From Pelecanus crispus (lineage: Eukaryota; Chordata; Aves; Pelecaniformes; Pelecanidae): a stretch of 64,000 nucleotides of DNA. The DNA is taken from the NCBI RefSeq assembly GCF_030463565.1, contig NC_134646.1:70015710-70079709 (forward strand), given 5' to 3'. How positions within the stretch are numbered: the first letter of the stretch is position 1; each line of letters starts with the position of its first letter. Shown here piece after piece: positions 24,846 to 36,600 of the stretch. A model generated the notes under the pieces. It saw only the letters and a program-made list of their open reading frames with translations, was not told the DNA's origin and searched no databases. The position numbers were made by a program, and so were the translations under genes.

Positions 24846-27384
24846 CATTAAGAATGAAACTATGCCACCACATTTTGCAGTGGAGTCCTTTAAATTAATG
24901 TGAAATGACATCTTAATGTAAAAATGAACAACTGTGTCTAGCGGTTTGTTGAAGATGGGTGCCCTCCCACTCACACAATAAGAGATAAAGAATGATCACT
25001 AACCTTCCAGCTCTACAAGCAATTGCAAATCCCTTCTCTTCATTTCAGTTTTCCTAATCTAGGAGCAGACATTGCATATCTGAACTACCCGCACATCTTT
25101 TGAGGTACTTCAGAAGGTCTTTACTGCAGAGATGTTAGGTGTTTATACCGGAGACAATCTGGTGCTATGATTACAATTATACTGTAAGCATCTAGATAGC
25201 GTATCATGAACACAGATCTTCCAATTTTATGTACTTGCTGTTTCAATCATGTTCTCTAACTGAGCTATATTTGAGTTTTGAGACCCTAGCAGTAATCTTT
25301 TGTATCTGGGACTCACTCCGCTCTTGCATGCAGTATATAGCTCGTAAGAGAGGGACAGCTTTCCATAGGCTGACTTTGTCTGCTTTTTGCCATCTTTCCT
25401 GTATGACCATACTCTGACTGTGAGCTCCTAGAGAAAAACTGTCTTCTCACCACGCATTGGTATGCCTTACTGAGCAACGCCTTGATCCTTTCACAGTGCT
25501 GGTAATAAATACTAACAGAGCATAAGTAAATTCAACATAATGACAGTATATCATCAAAAGCTGCTTCAGTAATAATAGTAACAAACAGTGGTGGTATTTC
25601 ATGTAAATAGGCAATCTCTTAAATTAAACTGCTCTTCAGAAAACATATTGCATTACTTCAGAGATTCACAAAACAGTGTTTCCATTTAAGAAATCTCAGG
25701 TCCATAATATACAGGTTTCTGAGGAAATTTCAACGTAGACATATCAAAGTTTCACCATTGTTGTCTTTTTCCACAATAGGGGCAATGGCTGGCATGGTCC
25801 CTTCATTCATCCTCCTGCCAGCTGCTTTATTAGCCTTTTTAACTGTTGTGGTGCAGGACAAACAAGCCACCAGAGAGACTGACTGAAAGGCAGGTTAAGC
25901 AGCTGAATGAAAGGGGGCTGGAGGAACAGGGGAGCATAAAGCAAATACCTAAAAAAAATATTTTAAACATTTTGCTCTGCTTTTCTTTAAAGTAAAAAAC
26001 ACTGTGAGAATTACTGAGGCACTTGTTCTTTTTCCTGAAGTGCAGAACTCTGATTTTCCAAAAGGCTGGAGACGGATGAAATCACCTGCACTTGTAGCCC
26101 GAGCAAAGACTGACCCCTGTCCTAGGAATATTTTTCTCTACAAGTTTTAACAACCAAAGCTTGTACAGGCTTGTTATTATTGTGCAGGCACAAAGTAACT
26201 GAAAGGAGGAGGAAAAATAAGAGATCTTTTCCTGCTTCCATTACTGCTGGCTGCTGGGTCACCTTCTCCAGCCCCCTGCAACACAGTGGTGGGTTTGCAG
26301 CACTCCCCCACCCCAGCCAGCGCTGCCTGGGGTCTCGCGTCAGGTTTCCCTCGGGCACCCCTGGAACCACTGCAGCTCCGCACTGCTAAAATCCCTGCGG
26401 TCTTTACTTGCAGAGCACAGTGAGAAGTCCAAAGGGACTTCTGCTGCTTCAGAAAAAGGGCCCAATCCTTTATGGGGTACATCAAGGCAAGTGTCCTAAC
26501 TGGTAGTGAAACCCACTCCATAAAAAGAAGCTTTAGAAAAGCGGACTCAGCTCTCCGGAGGACGAGTCCTGTTAGCGTTCTCCTGAATCTCCGAGGCAGT
26601 AAGGCACCTCCTCGTCCCAGCAGAGCGGCTCAGAGGCAGATTACCCTGCTGCTGCACTCGTACAGCCGAGCACGACTCCAACATATGTTCTTTGCTTTTT
26701 TGGCTGAAGTTACGCTTGTCTTTCCTTTCCTCGCTTTCTCTCCCTCCCCCACTCACCCTCGCTCTGACTCTCACAGGAGCAATAAATGCCAGCAGTAAAT
26801 ATTCTCAGCCTTACAAGGATTTCAGTAAATTAAGGTTCACATCCAAGCTTTGGGCAACTTCCTGTATTCTAAATGGGATCCAAATGAAGGTTTTCCAAAC
26901 TCCATACAGTACAATAATAATAAAAAACATATCTACATCATTAAAATGAGTGACAGCATTCCCTACACCAGTTCTGGGCTCCATAAATAATGTACTAAAC
27001 CAATCTGCATTATATTAACAAAAGATAAAAATTAGAAAAGGGTGAGAGTAAAAACGTTTCATTTTTTGGGTAACACAAAGAAAATCCTCCCTGCTCCTGA
27101 GCTGAGAGCTCCATCTTGTGGGTGATGGTGGATGCGGAGTCGCTTTCTGCTTATCACAATATTATTTTTTTAAAAATTTCCACTAATTAAAAAAAAAAAA
27201 TTAAGATCATATAAGCTCTCTATTGACAAATAACAGCAAACCCGAAGAGGCAAAGCAAACCAGCACGACCACCCTCTGCCGCTCTGCTTCATTTCACGTT
27301 TTCTCCCGCACTGTCATTAGAAATGGGCAGTAATTTGTTCCCATCACTTACGGTGGTTATAAGCTAAACAATTAACGTACGCTG
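24846..27384. other. Intergenic, no gene recognised
   Basis: Mostly AT-rich with a moderately GC-rich part at about 26.24-26.78 kb. Short overlapping open frames there on both strands are unlike known proteins. A possible old repeat lies at 25.4 kb. Confidence 0.65.
25395..25525. repeat. Possible ancient SINE/LINE-derived repeat
   Basis: GACTGTGAGCTCCTAGAGAA, then ACTGTCTTCT, CACAGTGCTGG and TAATAAATACTAAC follow the order of an old amniote repeat with a TGTAAGCTCCT..GGGACTGTCTT..AATAAATA plan. Several mismatches; boundaries approximate. Confidence 0.35.
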
Positions 27385-27810
27385 GCATCCGCGACCTGCT
27401 TTGCGTGCCCGCCGGCGCGCCGAGCGCTGCCCCCCGCGCGCGGCAGGGGCAGCGTGGGGTGCCTCCCCTGCCCTCCCTGCCGCTGGCGCGGTGCCCGCGG
27501 GAGCGCTGAGAGGCTCCCACGGATCCAGCCGGGCCTCGGGCCAACGCCTTCATGGAGACATCTGGGCCAAACCCTCTTCCTGGTCCCACCCTAGATTTCC
27601 TAGTGCGAGGTTGAGCCTTGTAGTAGCTTTTTGGTTGAGCTTTACAGGGGTCAGGGCTTCCAGCCGGTTCCCTGGGGAGTGACCCCCCGTGGCACACAGC
27701 CTGACCGGCTCTGGGGTCACAGAGGGCTGCGTGGGAGCCAGCGCCGTGGCTGTGCCGGCCGGGGTGAGGGTGCCGCTCAGCCTCCCCTTCCTCCTTCCCC
27801 TCCCCACCTA
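27385..27810. promoter_or_regulatory. Orphan CpG-rich block in intergenic DNA
   Basis: The core at 27388-27547 holds about two dozen CpG in 160 bp by direct count, far above the surrounding DNA; a less dense GC-rich part continues to about 27.81 kb. Overlapping open frames on both strands are the usual result of GC-rich sequence and resemble no protein I know. An isolated CpG island more than 26 kb from the TAPT1 start could mark a noncoding RNA promoter or an enhancer. No splice-supported transcript can be shown from sequence. Confidence 0.6.
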
Positions 27811-27894
27811 CCCAGCCCATACCTGGCAGATCTCGCTGGTAGGAATCCTCCCACAAAAACATTTGCAGTCACTATTGCACTTACGAACTTTTGG

Positions 27895-28085
27895 AATGTA
27901 CTTCCAGGATGAAAGACTACTTACCTGGTTAGCATTATTGCCTAATTTCATCCCATTATGCCTTGTTATACACCCTTTGGTGCCAAGAGTTCCTGTAGGG
28001 CAGCACTATCTCTTCTAGCCACCCTTCAAATATTTGTGAATGCATCCCTCATTTTCTTACCAAGAGACGTGAGATAAAGCATTAA
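27895..28085 (-). mobile_element. Ancient CR1-like fragment, antisense
   Basis: Stretches such as TTTCATCCCATTATGCCTTG, TAGCCACCCTTCAAATATTT and TGCATCCCTCATTTTCTTAC follow the order of the antisense CR1 body just 5' of the 3' region. It is old and decayed. It is followed by a 15-base T run at 28118-28132. Confidence 0.5.
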
Positions 28086-28132
28086 AAACCCTAGCTTTTC
28101 TAGAGGTTGGCTTTTCCTTTTTTTTTTTTTTT

Positions 28133-29692
28133 CTTAACACACTCTTCAGAATTTGAGATGCTTTAAATTTAACCATTATTTTCTAGACACCATTAACCAA
28201 CAAAGAGTGCTTTGTTACAGGCAATGGTGAATAGTGTGGTACAGTTTGCAAGGCAATATCCTCCTAAACGCTACCGAATGCAGCAATCTGCTGCACTGTC
28301 ATAGGTTTGTGATTAATAGAAATTTGGATGTAGCCTTGGCTTTTAAAAGTTGCAGACTGGAGCACAGACGGGGCCTGAGGAATGAGACAACATCGAGAAA
28401 GGGAGGACACAGATATTTCATCAAAAATGGACAGAACTCCCCCTGTTCTGAGGGCAAGCCGCAACAGAAAACCCACACAGAGTGAGCACATTCGTGAATT
28501 GTGCAGGTTTCCATAGCCGCCATGCCACCTCAGGCACGTACCAGTAGGGAGCCACTTCCCGCCGCACACCGGTGAGACTGGAGCCTGGTGCTTTTGGGCT
28601 CAAGACTCGCTCCTTGTTTGTAAGGGGGGGGTTGAGAAGGGGCCTCTCTTTGACCCCCAGGTGTTTCTAAACGGTGGCTCAAGCTGAGTATCCCATCCCT
28701 TAGGCGTCCGCAAAAGAACAAAATGCAAATCTAGTCCCCTTCCTTTTCCTTCCAAAGCAACTAGGTGAAGTAGAGTTTGGCCATACTGGGGACTCATGCC
28801 CAAAAGGATGTGCATCAGATCTTGAAACTCCAAATTTCACATGAAATTCATGGGACAATAGGAAAGCTACTGAGAGAAGATGGAAAATAGGCTTGAGCAC
28901 CGTGCCATTTCTTGGTCAGCTGGGACAGGAGCTCACCTTAATAGTGCTGGAAGGTAGAAGTGTGCTGATCCTGCTCCAGCAAAGCCCAGACTTATAGGCA
29001 AGGTGGTGAGCTGGGGGTCTGAGATCAGCAGTACATGTTGTGATAGAGGAGGAAAGAGTGAGACATGAAAACCAGACCAAAGAGAGGCGAAAAAGAGGGA
29101 GCTTACAAAATTAACCTTGTATATATTAGATGGAATATAATGTCGGTGTTCTGTAACATTTATACTCAAAGCAGAAGGAAGTACAAAATACTGTTTGGTG
29201 GATTGCTGCAGTTCAATGGCCATCAGCTGTTCATAAATCAAGTACACAGACAGACTGCAAACTGCCTTGCTGCCATGACAAAGACACAGTGATTAATGCT
29301 TCCGTTATGGATTAGGGAGGCACTGAGGTAATATTATATTTAACTCTGAGATGCTACCTTTTTTTTACTTCTCAGCTGAAGGCCAAGCAAATTTTAGTCA
29401 ATATTACTCAGAATTAAACTGCTAAGAGAGTGTCGTATGTTTTATTTTATAACATGCGCATGTGTGTCCTTTCAAGTGGCTTTTTGAATTTCTTCGTAAA
29501 TAACTTTACGTTGAAGTAAAGATAAGTAACTTTATCAGTATTTTCTTACATTTATTTCCCTATTTTGTGCTATGTAAGTTTCTGTAAAGGCTGTATTTTA
29601 GCATATATGTACCTGTCATTCTCTTTCCTTTGCTGAGGTGGGTTTCCAGTCTCTGCAGTGTGGCATCAACCCAGTGTCTACAAATCAACTAG
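28133..29692. other. Intergenic, no gene recognised
   Basis: Mixed-composition unique DNA between the decayed CR1-like piece and the second solo LTR. Overlapping open frames of up to about 100 codons at 28.26-28.57 kb are not recognised and occur on both strands. Confidence 0.65.
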
Positions 29693-29697
29693 TCTCC

Positions 29698-30292
29698 TGT
29701 TGTGGTTTAACCCCAGCTGGCAACTAAGCCCCACACAGCCGCTCACTCACTCCCCCCCGGTGGGATGGGGGAGAGAATCAGAAGAATAAAAGTGAGAAAA
29801 CTTGTGGGTTGAGATAAAGATAATTTAGTAAGTAAAGCAAAAGCTGCACACATAAGCAAAGCAAAACAAGGAATGTATTCACTACTGCCCATCGGCAGGC
29901 AGGTGTTCAGCCATCTCCAGGGATGCAGGGCTCCATCACATGTAACGGTGACTTGGGAAGACAAACGCCATCACTCCAAATGTCCCCCCCTTCCTTCTTC
30001 TTCCCCCAGCTTTATATGCTGAGCATGATGTCGCATGGTGTGGAATATCCCTTTGGTCAGTTGGGGTCAGCTGTCCCAGCCGTGTCCCCTCCCAAGTTCT
30101 TGTGCACCCCCAGCCTGCTCGCTGGTGGGGTGGGGTGAGGAGCAGAAAAGGCCTTGAGTCTGTGTAAGCGCTGCTCAGCAAGAACTAAAACATCCCTGTG
30201 TTGTCCACACTGTTCCCAGCACAAATCCAAAACATAGCACCACACTAGCTACTACGAAGAAAATTAACTCTATCCCAGCCAAAACCAGCACA
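29698..30292 (-). mobile_element. ERVL-like solo LTR with TCTCC target-site duplication
   Basis: A 595-bp element with TG...CA ends (TGTTGTGGTTTAACCCC to AAAACCAGCACA), flanked by TCTCC at 29693-29697 and 30293-30297. Both ends and the stretch from about 30011 to the right end resemble the 3.35-kb LTR. On the minus strand it has a TATAAA box (complement of 30011-30016). Its centre (about 29830-30005) is unrelated to the other copy, so it belongs to a different subfamily. No internal proviral sequence is present. The intact 5-bp duplication shows a single clean insertion later reduced to a solo LTR. Confidence 0.88.
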
Positions 30293-33200
30293 TCTCCTCA
30301 GCCTGGAGAAGAAAGGAATCGCTAGAAATCCCCCAAATTCATCAGGAAGAACAAGAAAAAGAGGGTCTGAAGACTCTCAATAGGAAGAATCGTGGTGCCC
30401 CAGTCTGCACGAACCCAGATCCTCCACTGCCAGGAGGATCAGGAGGGATCTGGGACATGGTGGGTATTGCACACACATCTGTCCCACATCGTCTGTCCCC
30501 TCTAGACCATAAGGCACTCTCCTCTCATATTCCTCTCATATACAAATTCCTGCTAGTAGTAAACTCAGATTAGCTCAGCTCTTGGACAGGGAATACATGG
30601 GTGTAGCTGGACTGTTTTTCCACGACTGATATGTTCTGAAAAACTTCAAGGAACTGTAAGGTCTGTAAGAACCCCACCTCTCCAATGCCTTTCTATGCTC
30701 CCTGCTATTTTCTCTGCTTATGTGCAAAGACTCTGAGGATTCATTAACGGGATTTCCTAATCTCATTAATTGACCAAGTGTGGAAAAAAAAAGTCACAGA
30801 CACTGATAACGCTAATATGTGTCTCTGGACTCCCACATTTTAAATCAGACCTATGTTTTTAGTTTTCTTATACAGCTGATCTGCAGCACTGGCTATTCTG
30901 TTGCGAAGTATAGCATCTGTAACACTCATGCTTGTGTGACTCCAGTGTTTTTAGCTGAATGTACTGTCTGAGGGATGGCAGTATTCTAACCTAAATTGAA
31001 ATATATTTGTTGGAATCACTGTTAGGAAAAATATCTAACTCTAAATTAAAAAATGTACTCCTCTATGGTTTCATTTGCCAATGAAAGAAATAAGTTAAAT
31101 TAAATGAGCCAAAATGCAAAACACATCCCTACATTCATAGAAAAAGTCATTTGCTGCTATTTTAGCAAAATGCTCCTGAATAGAACTCATACAACACATT
31201 TCCTCAGTTTCTTGTTATTATAGGGCAATTGTTCCATGTTTATCAAAGGACTTAGAGAAACGTAGTGTTCTTGTCTGAGAAAAACGTAATGTTAGTGGAC
31301 AAACTGTTCACTTGATTTTATTTGGCTTCACAAAAAAGGTAACTGTTGTATTTTGATCAACCAAAGACACCCGCCATATTTCCAATATGTTGCTGTATGC
31401 ACATCTCACTATTTGCCTGTTTAATTCTGTCAGTAGATATTTTATGAAGGGTACAGACTGGTGCACAGGACACATCACCAAATACTTTGAAATGTGTTCA
31501 CCCCTTTCTTTTCTTCATTATTCATTAAGAATGCACGGACACTTGTCTTCCATGTCTTTTACTAGACTTTCATAGTTCAGATATTATGATGCACACAGGT
31601 TCCATGAGAAAGGCTCGTCAAAGTAATTCATATTCTATATTTATTTGCATTGATCAATCACCAATTAGCCTTTTACATGTATGAAATTCTTCTCCATGTC
31701 CCTCTTTTATCCATTTCTCCTTTATACAACTGACTAGTCTCTTTGTTTAACCTTCCAAGGCAAAACCAAGACAGTTCATAATGTTAGAGAGGTTCAAAAT
31801 TAAAAACAACATTAATGATTCTGGTTTTTCCCCCAGTAAAATATTAAAAGAGATATTTTATTCACATTGATCTTCCTTTGCATGTATTTTCTGGTTCAGT
31901 AGGTTTCAGCTATTTTCCTTTTGACTCTTAATAAAGCTTTTCAGTACAAATATTTCTTTCAGACTATTCAAATCTTTTAGCATGATAAACAGGTATTGCA
32001 ATTTGACTGAATTGCTATATAGGTAAACAGTTCTCTATTCCACAAAAATTACGGAAAGTGTTGTGACAAGTATTTTCATTCTTCATATACAGTTCTAGCT
32101 CTTTCAGACACTCAGAAAAAGTATTTGTACTAAACGCCTTGCAGTTAAGTCATAGTAAAGGCTCTTTACTAGCCATGAGTCTCATTTCACAATGTCTCTC
32201 ATTTGGGAATAACTCTATCATCTTACATTATTTAATCAGATAGGTCTGATTTTAGGTAACTTCAGAGCCTGAGAAGACAAAAGATTCAGGTTTTGCACTG
32301 ACTGTGAATGTGTGAAAATCTGCCTCAGACTTCTCCTATGACCTTGAAGTACCTGTTCATGGCCTGCAAGGGTGCATAGAGGTGCAAGGTTCTGGACTGT
32401 GCCTGAAATCCTGCTTTTCTGGATCTTAGCATTGTGCTTGGGATCCTTAAGCTCTAATTCCTACCTTAGAAATCCTGGTAATCAATGGTTCTGTCCTGTT
32501 TTCGATACTCAGAAAGTGTCAGTATACATCTGCAGACTGTGGATATGGCAGGCTGTTACCCACTGGCTCATTGCTGCAGAGCTCGGAGGTCTGTCTATAT
32601 GGCATGGCTTTAAATGGACACTCATCTTTCCAAGTGTATGGGATTCTCTGCTTATACAGTAACAGTCATCTGTTCAGTCCGTTCATGGTTTAATGATGGT
32701 TTATGATTTTTAATGATATTTAATGATCTGTTTAACCTTGGAAGATTAAACTGAACAGTCAGTTCATCAAAGTAGGCACAGCAAACACTAAATAGGGGTA
32801 GGAAGGACATTGAGTGTATTTTTGTTGTTCTTCTCACAAACTAGTTTACTAGTGGTTTATTGCAAGGAGAATACACAGTGAATAAAAGTGGTTCCTAAAA
32901 AAGTGATGGGTATGAATTAGTGAGTGTAAAAAAATGAACAATAACATTTCTCAGTTGGCTTCATCCAGGGGAAAAGGAGCTTTCCCTTGGAAGCTTCTTT
33001 TCCTGAATTAAAGACGGTGCTCTGCTGGCTGGGGTCTCATTGGCCTTTGCCTTTTTTAATTTTCCTTTGGCAAAGATGTGCCCTTCATTCTATGGCTACT
33101 AATATGAGGGGTGTGGACTATGGATCCTGTTCCTTCCAAGAGGATGAACTTCTGATGTGGTTTAAAACTGCAAGTGTGAAAATCTGACGAGCAAATTTTA

Positions 33201-33419
33201 GCAGCTACACATTTTGATTATTGTGACTCAAAGTCTGGTGATATCTTACATCAAAGAATAAAGACATTTACAAAGCCCCAGGTCTTTATGAAAATGATTG
33301 GTGAATGGTCAATAAATACAAAAAACAGTTCCCCATGATGTGAAACAACGGCCCAGAGGAGACCGATAGTTTAGTGACATTACACTGCAGCTTTCCTCAT
33401 TAGAGCTCTTGGTAAGGTG

Positions 33420-33680
33420 TGCCCTGTGATTAATGACAGATCATTTATATGGCATTGCCAGCAGGCAAATAATTCTAATTACCAATAACATTAAATCATA
33501 ATCACTATGCAAATAATTTACATAATGTAATGGAATATCTGGTCATTACAGGGCAAACAATTCACAATATTAACTGAGGTTAGTCAGTCACCACAGAGTA
33601 AATAACATTAGAAATTAAACAAAGCCAAGCTAATATCAGGTTTTATCCAGTTAATACCCAGTGAGCTTATCCCTAGCAAA
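33420..33680. other. Candidate conserved noncoding element
   Basis: Unique sequence with a high density of homeodomain- and POU-like cores: CTAATTACC, ATTAAATCATAATC, an octamer ATGCAAAT at 33507-33514 followed by AATTTACAT. No repeat or open frame was recognised. Its look is that of developmental enhancers, common around LDB2. This is inference from motif density only. Confidence 0.3.
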
Positions 33681-36600
33681 ACACATCAGACCATGTAAAG
33701 ATGTTAAGTACTAACTTCGGTGTCTAATACAATACGAAATGGAGATAACATGTAAAAACATCCTATCAAGCAGGATGTTACTCGCTATCCAGAGGTGTGT
33801 GAATGAGTGGCTAGGGAGGATTCATGGTGAAGCTTACTGATTTTTATTGCTTCTTAGATAAAATTTTCCTGTCTTTGAAGGGTTAAGTCTTCAGAAGCTG
33901 GCCATAGGATCCTTCTTACAATGTGGAGGATAAAGCACTGTGGCAGTCAAAACCAGCCCAGACGAGGCCAGTCTGTGTTCACACACTTGAAAGATAGCTG
34001 TAGAAGTAGCATTATTCTAAATCTGGCATTAATCTAAATCTATTAACAGAGTTATTTACAACCATGGAATCAGATAATGTTCTCATCCAGCACATGGGGC
34101 ATGCAATGTGCCAGAAATGTGGTGGGAAGGAAGAGAGCATAACATACAGGAGGCAATAATATATCTTGGAAAAAAGCAAAAGGCAGCCCAGAGAATGCTG
34201 GATTACCACAACTGTGAAAATATGGGTGCGAGGACTGAGTTATATACTTGACTAAGGAGGTGAAAATATTAAATGTTAGGGAGAGGTAACAGAACACTTG
34301 TTTTTCAGCTTTTCATTTTCCTGTTGAGAGGAAAGGATAAAAGGCAGACATTGTTGCTGTGAATAAAGCCTGAAAGCTAACAGATGTATTTATGAACTTT
34401 AATACAGATGATTTTTTACTGAAGAGAGATTACATTTTATTTGCTTGTCCTCATTTTCTTTTGTCTTCTGAAATCATAAAGCAGAAGAAGATACTTGGGT
34501 TACAAAGCTGGACACCCAGGCACCGTTGGTAATTTTAGGAGCATTAAAGACTTTTTCATGAGGGACTAGTCTCCTCGTGATACTGAAGGATGTTTGGACA
34601 ACAGTAGTGAATTCTAGTTGAAATCTCCACCCATGGTAAAAAAAATCAGAGACAAACCCTTGATTTGGACTCTATCCTTACTCGGTCTTGCTCTTGTGAC
34701 TCATTTTTGTTTTCCCAGTGTCTCAGATAACTCCATGTTAGGCTATGGACAGATGTCCTCCTCAAGATCCCAAGTGCCTGTTCAATGATTCTACCCCGAG
34801 CTGTTTGCACAGCCAGCAGCTGGAAGCTGTCCCCATGGCTCTGCTCCTTGAAGGGACCTTGGGTGGATTTGCTAAAACACTTCAGGCAAAGTTAGCCCCG
34901 CCAGCGCAAACCACTTTCATCAGCTGTTTAAATTAACCCAGTTGTGGTTGTCTGAAGCAGATTAGCAAATGCTGACAAGATTCCTCCTGGGGACAGTAAT
35001 CTCCAGCATAAGCAAGCAGCATACAGCTGGGGGAGGGAGAGTATTTCCAATGGGCATAGCTGTGTGAATGTCCATCCCTGATCTTGGGTGGCTGTAATGA
35101 ACGGCTGTACACTAACTGAGTGTATTGAAAGCAGGTCAGCCAAACTGAGGTCAGTCAAAGGGACAGGAAGTGTGGGGCACAGTCTTGGGTCTTGGCATGT
35201 TCAAGTACCTACATAAAGAGCTTATTTTTCATATGTGCTGCCTGGTTTCTGCTCTTATGGAAGTTAACATTAGTGGCAGATGCTCAGCACCTGTGGGACC
35301 ACCAATGTATTCAGGCACTTCACTCTTTACTAAAGTGCTAACTTGAGTCTTAGCTTCGGAAGTTTTTCTCCTGTACATAGACCTTCTGAGGTTTTAATAA
35401 ATTCTCTTTAAAGGTATCATAATCTCAGGTCTTTCAGTTCTTCAATTACCAGGAACAATATTTAGAGTATGAAGGAGGCTGGGAGAGAGACTGGCCAGTC
35501 CTGTAGCAGGTAACCAAAGTAGTTTTGCTGTAGTTCTCTAGTAAAGCATCAAACTGATCTCGCACATTGTGACTATGCAGTAGAGATGTGTGTTTGCCAG
35601 TCAACTGTTTTGCCTGTGTATGCACAAAAAGGGATTCTTTAAGTGACACAATGCATTTTTCAAGCCTTTGTAAATCCAGACATAAGAAGAAAAGTGAGTA
35701 TGGTGGTACTGAATGAACTAGTTTGATATTAAGACTGTAGAACACTACGGTGTGATAGGGCTTGAATTGGGAGGTTAATAAATTAGTCTTATCCTATTTG
35801 AAATGCTAAAATTAGATACAATAGTAGATAATAGAGAGATTTAAAATGTAGTTGTGCAGTGATGATTTCTGCCTATGTTTAGTATATTGGGAGTTAGATA
35901 TAATGTATTGCTGAAGAGTGGGTTGTGAGAGTCACCTTCAACTTGTTAGCCCTCATCAGGAGTGCAGATGTGACCCTTCCAGCTTAGAAAGATGAGGAAT
36001 AGCCTTCTGTCAAGGCAGAGGCAAGAGATCCAGGCAAGCAATGCTGTAATTGCCCCCCAAATTACTCTATGAACCAGCAAAGCTCTGGATTGGGAGCCCG
36101 GCCCATCCTTGCCTGCCAGGGTACTGCAGGTTCCTGCAGGAACCTGCTTCCTGCTGTAGTTCTGATGAATTCAAAGTCTGTAGCTTGTGCTTTTTTACTT
36201 CTAATGCTTAATTCTGCCCTGCTCTTCACCATGTGGCTCGCTTTTTTCTAACTCTGTACCTACATCAGTTGCTACCTCTGCAGTGAGTTACTTCACTGAA
36301 ATAATTGGGGCATCAGTTGTTTGTCCTTGATCACTGTGATTATTAAAACAAACTTATTTGTTCATCAAGATTAATGACTCCATGTTATTCAAGGCTCCTG
36401 AATTTCTCAAAATATTTTTCCTTGGTAGTGAAGTACCTCTTGATCACACCGATTTAACCTCTAATATGCCTAGCATCAGAGCCTGCGTGCACCAGCAGTT
36501 CATGCAAGAGGTTCAGATCCTGTGTCCCAGGTCAGCCCGGATGGGGCACAGCTGTGTGCCCATGGCTCAAGCTGCTGTGAAAACAGGTACCTGTGAGAAA

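Noticed and set aside
27344..27862. 172-codon minus-strand open frame in the orphan CpG block
   Set aside because: Base composition explains the absence of stops; several overlapping frames on both strands are equally open and the peptide is low-complexity.
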